Positions 9,035-20,823 of a stretch of 35,383 nt of DNA are shown in pieces. Numbering within the stretch: the stretch's first letter is position 1; the number at the start of each line of letters is the position of its first letter. The notes beneath the pieces are model-generated. The model did not search any database. It saw nothing but the letters and a program-made list of their open reading frames with translations, and had not been told where the DNA came from. The translations under genes and the position numbers were made by a program. Source of the DNA: Reticulitermes lucifugus (Eukaryota > Arthropoda > Insecta > Blattodea > Rhinotermitidae); NCBI GenBank assembly GCA_026260175.1, contig JAKCWW010000606.1, forward strand, positions 4,479 through 39,861, in the 5' to 3' direction.

Positions 9035-10790
9035 ACGCTGTTAAGACTTTTTCATTGATCTCCTCTATCAGTCTGCATACAATATCGAGCTTTATAAAGC
9101 CATCCTCACAGCTTTCCTTAAGTTGCATGATACTGCTTTTCCCATATCACCTACAGTTTTAAACATTTTTTGCAGTGTTATGCTTCATGCATTACCTAAA
9201 ACTGTGCTCGACTTACTTCTACTTTAACATGATCTATAATTTATTTTTCTTTAGTCTTGTTTTTATATTGGTGTATATCTTTTTGTTCTAAATTATTCTA
9301 TTGATCTATGCCTTTACATCTAAAACTTTATTTTTCATTGATTATCTGCATATTACTTTTAAGTATGCTGGGCACTTCTGCATTGTTACAGCTTTTTGCA
9401 CTTACTGTCATCTCTTTTTTATAATGAGTGTTTAGCACTTATTGCTTGTTAGCTTTATTACATTATGTGAACAGTAGTCTTTATATTCTGTTTGTGTTCG
9501 CTTCATTCACTATTCATCTTTCTCATTTTAATTGAAATTCACTTATAACTTTTGTTTAAAATCTCTTTAATTAATATCAATTTTATTTTGAAATACTGTA
9601 TTGTTCTGTATTAATGTTTTTGTTGTCTAGGTGTAGATGAAATGATAATATTGAAATGTGACTTTAGTAAATACTGTCAAAATATGGACTGGGTTCAACT
9701 GGTTTAGAAGAGGATTAACGGGGTGGCTGTTGTGAATGAGGTTGTGTTAATTGTGTTTCCGTACAAGGCAAATAATTTAACAAGCTATGTGGCTATTGGT
9801 GCCTCAAAAAGCAGCCTGCTCCTTGTAGTTAGTATAATGACAGCCAATCATAAGTAAACGAGAGTAAAGTGCAGTGAACTCTTGAAACGATGTCTGTATG
9901 AAATATAAGTCTACCTTTGACAATGGGCAATGTGCAATATAATTATGGTGTAACGCATTCACTTGTTACGTTCTTCGGCATGGTGATATACCTATTCTAA
10001 AGCAGAGTGTAAGGCAGGATTATTTTCAGATGTATTATAATAAAGTATAGCATTAAGAGAGCCACATCCTGTTGTGAGGAACAATACCGTTTTCTGTATA
10101 TAGATTCCAACTAATCCCTGTTCCTGGTTAGAATTGAATGAGAGATCTGATAAGACACATCATCTCACTTCACGATACTATAATTGGGACCCTTCCTCAT
10201 TTCACCCACACTCACGGCTTAACCTCTATAGAGAGTGTCTGCCCTGACAATAGACGTCTATTAAGTCTTGTACTGCGATGCTAATGTAAGGAATTTTGTC
10301 TTCACTAGTGGTTTCCGTTTAGATCATTAAAGTTCTAATATTCTGCCTCCGAGGCATGTATTTTCCATACCTCTCCAGAGCTCGTGTTCCTCTATTATGA
10401 CAGGTTATACGCAGCTGGTGGTATGTAAAACAACCGCTTATATACGCACTTTTGTATACTCGATTATGTCGGAACAAACTCTGCTTCGGTTATTATAAAC
10501 TGTGAACAGTCTTTGAAAAGAAGATGAAAAGATGTTATCAACATTGTAAACAAAATATGGGAGGATAATTACACGTGTCATTCTGTTAGATCATGAACGA
10601 CATAAATGATTTTTATGATAATTGAAAATTCCATCAATCGCCAGGTTTATTTAATACAGACCTTCTGTAGATGTTTGAGGTTTACAGGCCGGTGAATTTT
10701 CGTAGGGATTTTGAACTTTTGGTTGTGATTCCGTTTCATCTGGTAGTTTGGCGCTAACTTTTCGCAGATTGAAGTCAAGGAATGCTTGCT
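9035..10790. other. unassigned AT-rich sequence
   Basis: No open frame long enough to be convincing and no recognisable repeat in these ~1.75 kb. It could be intron or intergenic. Confidence 0.5.
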
Positions 10791-10796
10791 GTCATT

Positions 10797-11372
10797 CGGT
10801 GCAGAATTTTTTGTCTTCCAGTATGCTGTTCAAAAGTATAAAAATTAAGATACACAAAATTGTAATGTTGCCTGTTGTTCTGTAGAAGTGTAAAACTTGG
10901 TCTCTTACATTGAGGGAGGAACATAGGCTGAGGGTGTTAGGTAATAGGGTGCTGAGGAAGGTATTTGAGCCTAAGAGGGACGAGGTAACAGGGGAGTGGA
11001 GAAGACTACATAACGAGGAGCTTTATGATCTGTACTCATCACCAAATATTATTCAGGTGACCAAATCAAGAAGAATGAGATGAGGGGAGGCATGTGCACG
11101 TATGAGGGACAAGAGATGTACATACAGGGTTTTGGTGGGGAAACCTGCTGGAAGGAGACCACTTTGAAGACCTAGGTTTAGATGGTAGGATAATATTATA
11201 ACGGATCTTCAAGAAGTGGGATGGGAGGCATGGACTGGATTGATCTGGCTCGGGAATGGGACCTGTCGCGGGCGCTTGCGAATGCGGTAATGAACCTTCG
11301 GGTTCCATAAAATGCGACGAATTTCTTGACTAGCTTAGAACCTGTTAACTTCTGAAGAAGGACTCTGCTCCA
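10797..11372 (+). mobile_element. non-LTR retrotransposon 3' end, second decayed copy
   Basis: Aligns throughout with 331-885. Recognisable peptide blocks are LPVVL, LREEHRLRVLGNRVLRKVFE, RDEVTGEWRRLHNEELYDLY, GKPAGRRPL and DLQEVGW, broken by at least three stops. The 3' tail GCGACGAATTTCTTGACTAG is the same as in the first copy. The minus-strand 80-residue frame at 11066-11308 is an antisense shadow. Confidence 0.8.
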
Positions 11373-11379
11373 TGGACTT

Positions 11380-11985
11380 ATACTTCCGCCATCATCAGGT
11401 GAGGTCTTCCTTGAAGATTGACGCAGTATATTCTTCCGAAACTTGACGGGCTACACGATTCCATGACTACGAGTATAAGGAGACAGTATCTCATTTGTAA
11501 TAGTTTAAAAAGTGATTATAAACAATATTTAAGAAGAATATAACTCTGTATTAAAACAGATTTGGAGTAGCATACGAGCCTATGGGAAATGGGCCTTTAA
11601 AAGACCACTGAATCTAAATAGATGGCATCAAGCTGTACTCTGTGACCTTGGATGGATTCCCTTCAGTAGAATGTAGAATTTTCCTCCAAATCACCATTTT
11701 CTATCCGCTCGTCCAGCGCCCTTTGCGGTGGGTACCACATTGAAGCGACCGAAGCGTTAAGCTGACACGTCAGTCAAGTATCGAGGTTAGGAATGCGTGC
11801 ACCTGTAGCTTTATACCGTCACACATGTTTCTGTCATGGTAACCACATATAGTCTTCCTTTTACTTAGCAGTGTAACTATCGTAAATTATAGTGTACAGG
11901 AACCTTAGTAGGTTGGTTAGCGAAGTGACGCATCTGTAAATAGACACGTTTCACTGTCTAATACAACTGCTACATTTTTAGTAGT
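11380..11985. other. unassigned sequence
   Basis: No gene or clear repeat. CTTGAAGATTGACG...CTTCCGAAACTT (11422-11453) vaguely recalls the hammerhead-like family but lacks the paired stems. Confidence 0.45.
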
Positions 11986-11997
11986 ATATTACACTAT

Positions 11998-12036
11998 GCC
12001 CGGTGTGTTTCGAACAATTTGTTGATCATCAGGGAC
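11998..12036 (-). ncRNA. decayed hammerhead-like motif
   Basis: On the minus strand GTCC-CTGATGA ... GAAA-CACACC-GGGC keeps the exact spacing of the other copies, and stem I pairs over four positions (one G.T). The CATGTA/C segment has become CACACC, so both the palindrome and the U needed before the cleavage position are lost. Stem II is weak. Confidence 0.4.
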
Positions 12037-12059
12037 TTCCTTAGGTTTCTGTTGCGGTG

Positions 12060-13820
12060 GATGATGAAGCAAATTTTCAAAACATGTCGAGCTTCGTGTG
12101 ACACACTGCAACAAATATAGAGGTTGTGTTAAACGGCGAACAGTGTCCAATCAACAATACAGCGGTATGTCAGTAAATATAACGTAACTTGTCTACTTTC
12201 TATGCTTGATGTGGGCAATAGGATTATCTCTTCATTTTTATTTCCAGAATGGCACTGCCCTTCCGCCTATATGACCTCTATGACATTTATAAGATTTGCT
12301 TTTCACGTGGAGTAGATTCAACCAGAGCATGAAGCTAGCCACATCTGTTGTTGAGATTAATGCATGGAGCTTTACGTCGTCATCCTTTACACTACTTCAT
12401 GGCCTGCTGCTTGAGCATAGAAACTGAACATAACCCTTCGAAATTGTACAGCTTGAAGTTAATTTATATGGAGACCGAAGCTATCACACGATCTGCAGTT
12501 TTGAACGTCTAGTAATTTTTACAACGGCCGTTTCTCGCCGCTGGGGCAGTTCACGTGTACTCCGTGGTGGGTATAATGACACTTAGCAGAACTATGTTAC
12601 ATCGCGTTTCTGTTACTGCTTATCATTCCATCATTGCTTCTTGTTCGTCCGTTACAACCCCAGGGATGTGTAATTCACCATATCCTACCAGAACCATATT
12701 AAGTTACATGAGTAATTTTTTGGAGCGTCTACACTTACACTTACATGAGCTCGGTATATGGATATGTGTATAATTTACGGGATTTTTTTCTTTTTTAAGA
12801 GAGAAAGGGACTCACTGAAACGCCTGGCTGCATGTCTGTATGTAGGGAAACAGGTTTGTTCTTATTTTGTACTGTTTTCTAAGTAAAAGCAACCTTATAT
12901 TGTTGAGGCATTACCTATTTCTTTCTCCTGAATCCCCACAGGGTCACTGCAAATTCATTTATGCAGTACAGTTGACACTTATGCCATTAAACTGGTGAAA
13001 TATTATGGTTCGTAAAATGTTACTTTCCTCTTCTGTTTATACATGCTTTTACTCTTTACTTTTGTAAATTTCTGACGTAAATGTGCCTTTCTCGGGATCT
13101 TGGAATTTGGAATTACGTGGCTCATAGACTCTTGTCTATCTCTAATGTTCCGAATATATACATTGTTTTGGAAACTGGATCTGTTTCCCTCTTCAGGTTG
13201 GCTTATTAAAGGTTAGGAACAGTGAGCGGTAGTTAGGAGTAAGAATATTATAAAAAATAAAAATAAATGCAAAGTTAAATAGCATGCACTTAGTCATTAC
13301 TGAAATGTTATTTTTTAAAAAAATGTGTGTATCAGAGCAGGTTTCGCTGAAGTTAATATTTGTTTCTGTCTTCATAGAAGACTCTTTTAATTTTTATTAC
13401 GTTAAGCTCCCCCTTTGACAAAGAACTAATGTAAAATTAATTTCCCTTAAAAGTACCCGAAGTTACTTACAAAATGTAACGGCTGTTATTATAAGAAAAA
13501 CTGTAGATGTAATCATAAAAGTTTCTTACAGCAAAGAAACACAAGCATCTGTTTGTGCAATAAGGGTGAGTGTTGTTTTATTTTTTAAGAATCCGTCTCA
13601 TACTTTGTAGCAGTAATTGGGTAACCACGGTTCGCGAGCAGGATGAGGTTTCAAAAAGCTGGTCTGTACAGTCGCCAGCTTCGCGGAGTCTGACAGTTCC
13701 GGATAACGAGTGTGTGAATGTGTGATCGAGGGATGAGTAACCGGGCGAGCGAACGAGTGAGAGAATGCGAAAGAGAAGTTGCATTTTGAAATGATTTTGG
13801 TTCGTAAACACTAAATATAC
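12060..13820. other. unassigned sequence
   Basis: AT-rich, with no recognisable gene or repeat. Short frames (72, 60 and 113 residues) show no domain I know, apart from the transposon end noted next. Confidence 0.45.
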
Positions 13821-13825
13821 AGAGC

Positions 13826-13960
13826 GTCCCATGAGTCTGGAACCATAGGGGAAAATTATTAAAACGGCCTGCATTAACAGAATGTGTTTAGTGTGTCCGC
13901 CATTATGATTGATACACAAGCATAGACGATGTATTCAGTCAGCAATCACACGGCGAATGG
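13826..13960 (-). mobile_element. mariner/IS630-like transposon terminal fragment
   Basis: GCGTCCCATGAGTCTGGAAC near 13828 resembles the inverted ends of the mariner at 33378-34522 (TGTCCCATAAGTCC). Reading the minus strand toward it, the peptide INHNGGHTKHIL resembles the C-terminus of such transposases (GGH.EHLL). Only one end is present. Confidence 0.45.
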
Positions 13961-14113
13961 CGAATGGTGTCGCAGCTGTCTGTAATCGGCGCGTTGTTTA
14001 ATACTTGCGTACAACACTTCTTCCGGGATAATGTAGTCGGTATAGAGTTTTACAGCCGGGGAATGAACCGTATGCTCTGTGGACTCCAGAGCCGATCTGG
14101 ACGTATTGTGAAG

Positions 14114-14275
14114 ATTAAGGTACGTATCCCCGTGTACACCATGAAGGCATGTGGGGGAGCGGAGATATAGCTACACTTATTCCTGACCTTGGCAATAGAT
14201 GGGGTTGGTCAGCTTCATGTCTCGGCCGCTTTAACCCTTAGATATACCACCCAGTGCCCATTGAATTGGAGTACT
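14114..14275 (-). mobile_element. tRNA-derived SINE (family A), 3' half
   Basis: Shares CACCATGAAGGCATGTGGGG, GAGATATAGCT, the TTGGCAATAGATGGGGTTGG block, and GGCCGCTTTAACCC with the other copies. The tRNA-like head (the right end) is missing. Confidence 0.7.
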
Positions 14276-14395
14276 CTTTCATACGCATTGACTCAAAATT
14301 TCATTAATTAAACATTACTAAACGTGAGTACGTGATTGTACCTCAGTAAACCCCAGCAAGACAGCGGCCTGTATGAACATCGGATAAGCCAGTCG

Positions 14396-14850
14396 CTACA
14401 GTAACCTGCGGTTTTGTGAAGCTGCTGTCCTTTTAGTGCATGTCAACTTTATGTTTTCCCGGCATTCATTGCGCGTCCGCGTATAAAGAAGCATTTGCCC
14501 TGTTTTTGTTCCCTCTTGTAATGTTACAAAGCTGTCGTAAATTTCCCATTCATTAGCAAGGGGAGTCTCTGTATCGTCCTTGTTTACCAGGTACCTCGTC
14601 TTCCCCACTGTGCACACCAAACGCTCCCAGTTTGTGTGCTTGTCCTTTCACAGGCCACCCACTCGCTCGCCCTCCAATCATCTTGAGCTGTTTTCTCCAA
14701 CTCTAGTGTTTTTCAACGTCCTGTGCTATCAGCCACTCACGACCAACGAAAAAGAAAATAGACACGTTACTTAAATCAGGGATGAATAAAATTTTTGAGT
14801 TGTGTGATGCCATTTATTGCATTTGTTCCGTATAAAGGGCATACAGTCTT
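14396..14850. other. unassigned sequence with 74-residue minus-strand frame
   Basis: The frame at 14396-14620 (-) reads LVNKDDTETPLANEWEIYDS near its start. It has a protein-like composition but no domain I recognise and no splice context. It could be a transposon remnant. Confidence 0.3.
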
Positions 14851-14856
14851 AAAAAG

Positions 14857-15112
14857 TTAAAGTTCACCGTATAACCTGCCATGAAGGCACAGAGGGGGAG
14901 TAGAAGCATACCTCTACTCTTTCTTTAACCTCTGCGCTAGATGGCAGTAGTTAACGTCCGGCCGCTTTACCCCCGGGAATGACCCGGAACTCATTGTATA
15001 GGAGGCTGGGTGGGCCCCAGGATTTGTCTGGACGGGTGCAGAAAATCTCGCTCCCACCTGTATTCGATCCCCGGTCCTTCTAGCCCGTAGCGAGTTTCTA
15101 TACCGGCATTCA
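14857..15112 (-). mobile_element. tRNA-derived SINE (family A)
   Basis: Closest to the copy at the window start: GGCTGGGTGGGCCCCAG, CTGGACGGGTGCAGAAAATC and a box B-like GGGGATCGAATAC (minus). The distal part of the tRNA-like head has been lost near 15110. Confidence 0.8.
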
Positions 15113-15440
15113 GTCGGTAACTGTGTATGTGCCTTATGAGTCGATAGAGGCTTCCTATGCGTAGTTTCGCCCTCTAAGGCGTCGTGGTATGTGATGTGAT
15201 TTTGTTGTTTGGAAGCTAATGTTAACAGGCCACATACTTCACAGGTAGTAACTAGCATTCCACAATGTTTCCAGACCCAGGAAACCGATAAATGTCTCCA
15301 CCAGTAGGTCTCGAAACTCGGCAGGTTTGGGCGTGGTGTCTCCTTTAATGATTTGTGTAATAATAAAATTTACATAATTGTAAAAAAGTACACTTCTAGA
15401 AAATGATAACCTCTGTTTTTACCAAGGTTGGACTATACAG

Positions 15441-15972
15441 TTTTTAGGCGCGTTCGCAAAGTTGCGGAAATTGACTTCGTAATGTCCGTACGTCTGTCTG
15501 TCCACATGTAACAACTCGGCTCCCACTGGACGGATTTTCGTGAAATTTGATATTTGAGGATTTTTAGAAAATCTGTCGAGAATATTCAAGTTTCATTAAA
15601 ATCTGACAAAAATAACGGGTCATTTACATGATGACCTATGTACATTTATGATAATATCTCGCTGAATTCTTACAATAAGAAATGTTTCAGACAAACTTTG
15701 TAGAGGAAATCAAAACACACATTTAATGTTCAGTAACATTTTCCCGAAAATCGTGCCGTTTATGAGATGATGTGGAAAAATTTTGTAGAGCCAGACAGGC
15801 CACAGATGACAATATAATACGGCGCTGAAAAGATGCTATTTGTGTGCCGGATATCTAAGGCAATAGTACAGACACACACTCATAATCTTTAATACTTATT
15901 GCTTTTCCACGGCAACAATGGTTACGCGAACGCGCCACAATGTTGCTTCATACGTACATTGCCTGTCTTGTT
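15441..15972 (+). repeat. repeat family B, full-length copy
   Basis: Starts TTTTTAGGCGCGTTCGCAAA, passes through CGTCTGTCTGTCC and AACTCGGCTCCCACTGGACG, and ends ACATTGCCTGTCTTGTT. It matches 26414-26927 along its whole length, with diverged bases spread evenly. No conserved open frame, no terminal inverted repeat and no tRNA head were seen, so the class is undetermined. Confidence 0.85.
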
Positions 15973-16102
15973 GACAAAATAACCGGTGAAACTCGATATG
16001 CACACGTTTGAGCGTCACTGCAGTAGAGACTGGGAAATTTTATTGTCTCAGTAATGCCTCTGTAGTGTTAGTAAATTTGAAAACGAATAATATTTGTTAA
16101 TT

Positions 16103-16408
16103 AAGGGTAAAGGTAAAGTTGTCCCTGTTCATGCCATGAAGATTTATGCGTAAGTGGAGTTATAGCCCCAGTCGTTCTAAACCTCGCCACTAGGTGGAAT
16201 TTAATAGTCAAATTCACGCTTCCGCCGCTTTACCCCCCCAGGAACAATCTCCCATACTCACTGAGTAGAAGGCTGTGTGGGTTCCAGACCCGGTCTGGGC
16301 GTTTTGGAGAAGAGAAGAATCTCGTGCCGTTGCAGAAAAATCAAACCACGATTTCTCCGTCGTACAGACCTTAGCCTAGACGCTATACCGACTACGCTTT
16401 CACGGCTC
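16103..16408 (-). mobile_element. tRNA-derived SINE (family A), near full length
   Basis: Has the 3' tail (GGTAAAGGTAAAGTTGTCCC on the plus strand), the CATGCCATGAAG block, the CGCCGCTTTACCCC module and a decayed box B (GGTTTGATTTTTC, minus). The box A region CGTAGTCGGTATAGCGTCTA is intact. Confidence 0.8.
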
Positions 16409-16520
16409 GAAGGCATTTGGTATGCCAAATAAATAATGTGTGAACTTCTGAAAGGGATTCACTGTCGTTAGGCCTATATTGCAGCCGTATATCAGAGGAA
16501 TCTCCTGACGATATTTTGGG

Positions 16521-16660
16521 CGATGAAGGTAAAGTCAAGTGGACACTGTTCCCTAGCACCATGCCATGAAGACATAGTGGAGTGGAGATAGAGCTCCATG
16601 CATTTCTAAGTGTGCAGTCAGCAGCGCCTTTCCGCTGCATTATCCCAGCACACTTAGAAA
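16521..16660 (-). mobile_element. tRNA-derived SINE (family A), 3' fragment
   Basis: GATGAAGGTAAAGTCAAGTG, CACCATGCCATGAAGACATA and GGAGATAGAGCTCCATGCAT parallel the start of other copies. It breaks off after CGCTGCATTATCCCAG, before the head. Confidence 0.65.
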
Positions 16661-17039
16661 ATCAAAATAAGACTAAATGAAATACGAACCATTGAAAACG
16701 TATTTGACATAGGAATTAACAAACGTAGTCTTCGTGTATGGAATTTCTGTCTCGATTCAAGGTGGACAAACAGGACAAGTGAAATGAAACATCCCCGACG
16801 AAAGAACAGACTGTAATCTATGTAAGGTGTGTGTTCTCAAGGCGGTGTTTGATGTGTGACACCCTGTACTCTGCCTGTCTGCCACGCTGTAGTCTACTGA
16901 CTTCAGCGTTTTATATTTATTCGTCGGTAAAATATTTGGACCTAAGAGGCAATAAGTAACAGAATGATATAGCAAGCTGCATAGTGAGTAACTTGCTTAT
17001 TTTGTTGTCACCAAGTAGGCTAACTGTTGGGATGGTCAA

Positions 17040-17260
17040 ATAAAGAAGGATGACATGTTGGGGAAACCTAAGAAATGCATACAGAAACTTATTTTGGAAG
17101 CCTGGAGGTCAGAGACCACTTGGAAGACGCAGACCCAAGTTGGAATATACTATTAAAATGGATCTAAAAAATAGAGTGAAATGATATAGACTGAATGTAT
17201 GTCGCCTCGGACAGGGTCGCTGTTGCGTTGTTGTGTATATGATGGACTCTATAAAACAGA
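17040..17260 (+). mobile_element. non-LTR retrotransposon 3' fragment (same family as 331-895)
   Basis: TTGGGGAAACCTAAGAAATG, GACCACTTGGAAGACGCAGA and ATACTATTAAAATGGATCTA match the C-terminal block and tail of the LINE. A possible continuation of the tail (CAAGAAGGCTTCTGCTCCAA) lies at 17472-17491. Confidence 0.7.
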
Positions 17261-17499
17261 GGTGTACAGATTTCGGGCACCTGGTCACAGTGGCGACTAA
17301 ATTCTGCACGGAGGCGCCTAATGTTTTTGGATCCTTAATTTAGAACTGGTTTCATGCCACCATTCTGACGCTTAGAATTTTGAGTGGCTGCTAGATGTTT
17401 AGAAAATGTGTTCATCATTGCTATAAAGACGGGACAATATTTTGACGACCGTAACAACTGTTAGTTCCTCAAGAAGGCTTCTGCTCCAAGGCGTTATTT

Positions 17500-18960
17500 A
17501 ATTTGTTGGCAGTTCATGTTGTTTAAATATCGTGTTCTTTGACACTGAAGGGATTCCTGCAAAAAAAAGTGTTATCTTATCCCGCAGCGGACATGTAGAG
17601 AATTTACGTCCATGTTTCATAACATCCTCTGGTACTGTATGTACCCTCTTGATATTCATCTGTTTCCAAGCCCTCGGGGCTTGTTAAGATTCATTTTGAC
17701 TCGGATTTCACGACATCGCCTTCATTTGTTACATTCAAGGTTTGAAGGGAGATGGGAGTGATGTAAAGATAAGTAAAAAAAAAAAAAGTACCTCTTTTCC
17801 TCTTCATCGACGAGGGATTTGAGAGGAGACCGTGTTATGGTAACAACAGTTGAGACGAACCGACTCAACCTTTAATTTAATATCAGAATCAACAGGATTC
17901 AATTACGAACTGCCCTGGGCTTTAGATGTTACGTCCCCATAGCAACAGCTTGTAGGGTGGAATAGACAGAGAAGCATTGCAGGAAGAGGACGAACACATT
18001 TCAGACTATAGGGTGGTGACATAGGGAGGTACGAAATGAAGAGAAAGCAAAGATACGGATAATTATACGTAGGTGTGGAAGACAAGACAATGGAGATCAC
18101 TGTGGATGCATAGAATAGAAAATCGTAATGGAAGTTGGGAAGGGGATTTTGACAAATTAGAGAAACATGGTAGAAATAGCATTCAGTTTGTAGTCTTCTT
18201 ATGACAGACCTGCTGTGTTTCTGAAGCGGTGTATGCTTGGATTTCTATAGTTTAATGACAGACCAACATTATTTTGTTACAGTGACATTTCTTCTGGGAT
18301 CTCTCTTATGCTTTAGCCGCAGTTACCTTGTTGCCTTATAGGCATAAAGTTATAAAATGATAATCTGAGGGAAGTTAGAGCCTAGAAGGATCCAAACTTC
18401 ATATTTTTATCACTCGCATTTTTTTGCTTTGAAACTAATATGAATTATCTAATAATGACGCATTTCCAGCAGAGTCTTAGCAGAGGAAAGGATCTGAAAA
18501 ACGGTAATGAGATAACTGTACTTTTTGAAATATTGTATCAAAAAATAAAATATTTTCCTAGCTGTTCTGTTGCTATAATGTCCGTTCGTTTCGGCGTTGT
18601 TTGCCTATTGCTCGACCACGATTCGATTCCTGCTAGGAATTTTGGGACTATTGTTTGACTGCTTCGACCTGAGTGGCTGCATTTTCGTCAATTACGTATT
18701 GAAGACTTTCTTTTTCAATAACTTACTTCGGTATCACACTCGTACGTTACTTGGCTCTTAAACTCAGTATAGCTCCACTGGCATTCATTAATGAACGTGC
18801 TTGCTTATTATTATTGATTTCAGTATTGTATTGTCAATGTAATTAAATTATCATTGTTTTTATTATTGTAATACGTTACTGTTTCTTCCTAATATTAAAC
18901 TATTAATGATACTGCTACAGTGGTTATAATCACGTAGTACTTTATTGGCGATCCTTACTA
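17500..18960. other. unassigned sequence
   Basis: A poly-A run at ~17775-17790 and AT-rich DNA. No gene recognised. Confidence 0.5.
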
Positions 18961-18971
18961 TTCTAAACAAG

Positions 18972-19318
18972 TTAGTTAGTTACTTCCTGTCGCTCCTTGC
19001 GGAGCATAGGGCCTTCTTTCAGAGGTTTCTTGGTCTGGAAGTGTGCATTCCGTAGTGGGTGACCAGTCCACTGACTGCACAATTTCTACTCATCCTGATA
19101 TGACTGGCAGAGCCATCTAGCAGTCAATCAGGAGACTTGGGTGAGAAATGGCCGCTGAATTTTGCTTACGAAACATCTCAATTCATAAGGTTCTTTTATA
19201 TGCCGTAAATCTACGACATGGGGCTTTACGGATTTTTATCACCTCGGCCGGGATTGAACCCGCAAACCTTGGGTCCAGTGGCGAGCACACTAACCACTAG
19301 TCCACCGAGGACGACATT
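18972..19318 (-). mobile_element. tRNA-derived SINE (family D) with TAGT-type tail
   Basis: On the minus strand CCTCGGTGGACTAGTGGTTA is a clean box A and GCGGGTTCAATCCCGGCCGA a clean box B. The body runs left to CCGCAAGGAGCGACAGG and ends in TAACTAACTA. The head is better preserved than in the family A copies. Confidence 0.75.
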
Positions 19319-19474
19319 CCAAACAAAGCGCTATCGATTACCTTTTCTCGTTTCTTACAAGACATTTGGTGAACGGACTGTGGGATACAACGCCCCCCGT
19401 TTTACTTAGGCATACAAAGTAAAGTTGTTCCTGTGCGAGATTTCATGCTTTCCTCGCGGTGAAGTTGAGGCCTT

Positions 19475-19546
19475 CGCTCTTCTGGGATGTTACGCAGCAT
19501 TGATAACCAACTGACAACTAACGCTCCGTAACATCCAAGAAGGGCG
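19475..19546. repeat. inverted repeat, 20-bp arms
   Basis: CGCTCTTCTGGGATGTTACG at 19475-19494 and CGTAACATCCAAGAAGGGCG at 19527-19546 pair with two mismatches around a 32-base spacer. The right arm ends where the next SINE starts. Confidence 0.75.
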
Positions 19547-19547
19547 A

Positions 19548-19830
19548 CGACCTAAAGTTGTCCTTGTCCACGCCCGTAATGGCATATAGGGGTAGCAGAG
19601 GTTCAGCTCCATACAATCTTAACCTCGGCACCAAGTGGGGTTGAATGGTCAACTTCACGCCGCGGCCGCTTTATTCCCTGAAAGAACACCGGTACCCATT
19701 GAATAGGTGGCTGGGTGGGTCCCAGAAGCGTTCTGGACGTTGTGAAGAGGAGAAATATTTATTGCACCTGCTGGGATTCGAATCCCAGATCGTTCAGTCT
19801 GTAGCTTAGTCACTATACCGGCCATATTAC
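19548..19830 (-). mobile_element. tRNA-derived SINE (family A), near full length
   Basis: Contains the plus-strand 3' tail AAAGTTGTCCTTGTCCACGC, the CGGCCGCTTTATTCCC module, GGCTGGGTGGGTCCCAG, and a good box B GGGATTCGAATCCCAG (minus). The box A region is CGGTATAGTGACTAAGC. This is the best-preserved head of the family here. Confidence 0.85.
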
Positions 19831-19999
19831 ATAGGCATACGACTTAGATAATAATATTTGACACTGAAATTATGTAGCACATTGAAACTTCACCCAGCAC
19901 ATATGATGACTCGAATTCAGATGTTTCATGTTGCAATTTTGGGTTTCCATCCCTGTGAATATTTAGATTGCGGTTGATCTGGAACAAGAAGCCGTATAG

Positions 20000-20100
20000 T
20001 TTGGTAGACAGATACCAACTTTTCGGAAGAATGTGGTGCTTCCGCACTCTGAAGATGGATGCGGCAGGTTACTCTCAGTCGTTGGTACCTGTCTGCCAAA
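20000..20100. repeat. inverted repeat, 20-bp arms, ~61-base spacer
   Basis: TTTGGTAGACAGATACCAAC at 20000-20019 pairs with GTTGGTACCTGTCTGCCAAA at 20081-20100, with two mismatches. The spacer has a nested hairpin (GGAAG...CTTCC) and CTGAAGATGG, a phrase shared with the hammerhead-like family, but no GAAAC on the proper side. Confidence 0.7.
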
Positions 20101-20109
20101 GTACTCAGC

Positions 20110-20815
20110 GTCACATGCAAGAAGACCTTACTTGTAATATTTCCTGTGTCGTTTATTTAGAGAGTCGCGTTTTGTTTTGTATCCTGCATGAACTGTAAAT
20201 GCAAACATGACACTGCTTTTCTCATTTCAGTTTCAAATATTCATTTATTTACGTGCTGACTTAACAGCGTACTAGCTAATTACAAAGACAGCAAGCGTGT
20301 AAGGATACAACAACAAAAAAATGAAGGCAAGAGCGAAAACAGGACAAAATATAAACCGCATTATTATTATTATTATACTTGTTTTCTCTAAATGTTACGG
20401 CGGTTAAATCATAATTACGTAAAGGTAAAAGTTAAACACTTTTTTGTAGTTAAAAGTCTGTATACTGAGTAAAGTAACCGGCTGGCCACTTGTCTTATTG
20501 TTTCTTTTACTTTTAACATTTTTTTGCTTTTTTTTTCTTTCTTTAATTTTTAATGTGTTGTTCAGATTAATCGTTGCGTGTATATCGATGGGCGTGGTTT
20601 GATAGGTGTATTGCCAAGTTTTAAACCTTTTACCGTTTAACCATTACTATAGGAAATAGCATTCTAAAAAGTCCCCAAAAATACTACAGTGATGACATTA
20701 TCACACTAATTATATGAAATATTATCAGTATTATAATTTTATTGTAATAATATATATATTTTGTTTTACTTGTGAGATCTCCCAAATAATGACATTTTAC
20801 CTTGTTTGTAAGGAT
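20110..20815. other. unassigned AT-rich sequence
   Basis: An (ATT)n microsatellite at ~20360-20378 and poly-T runs near 20518-20540. No gene seen. Confidence 0.5.
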
Positions 20816-20823
20816 TTGTAGAT

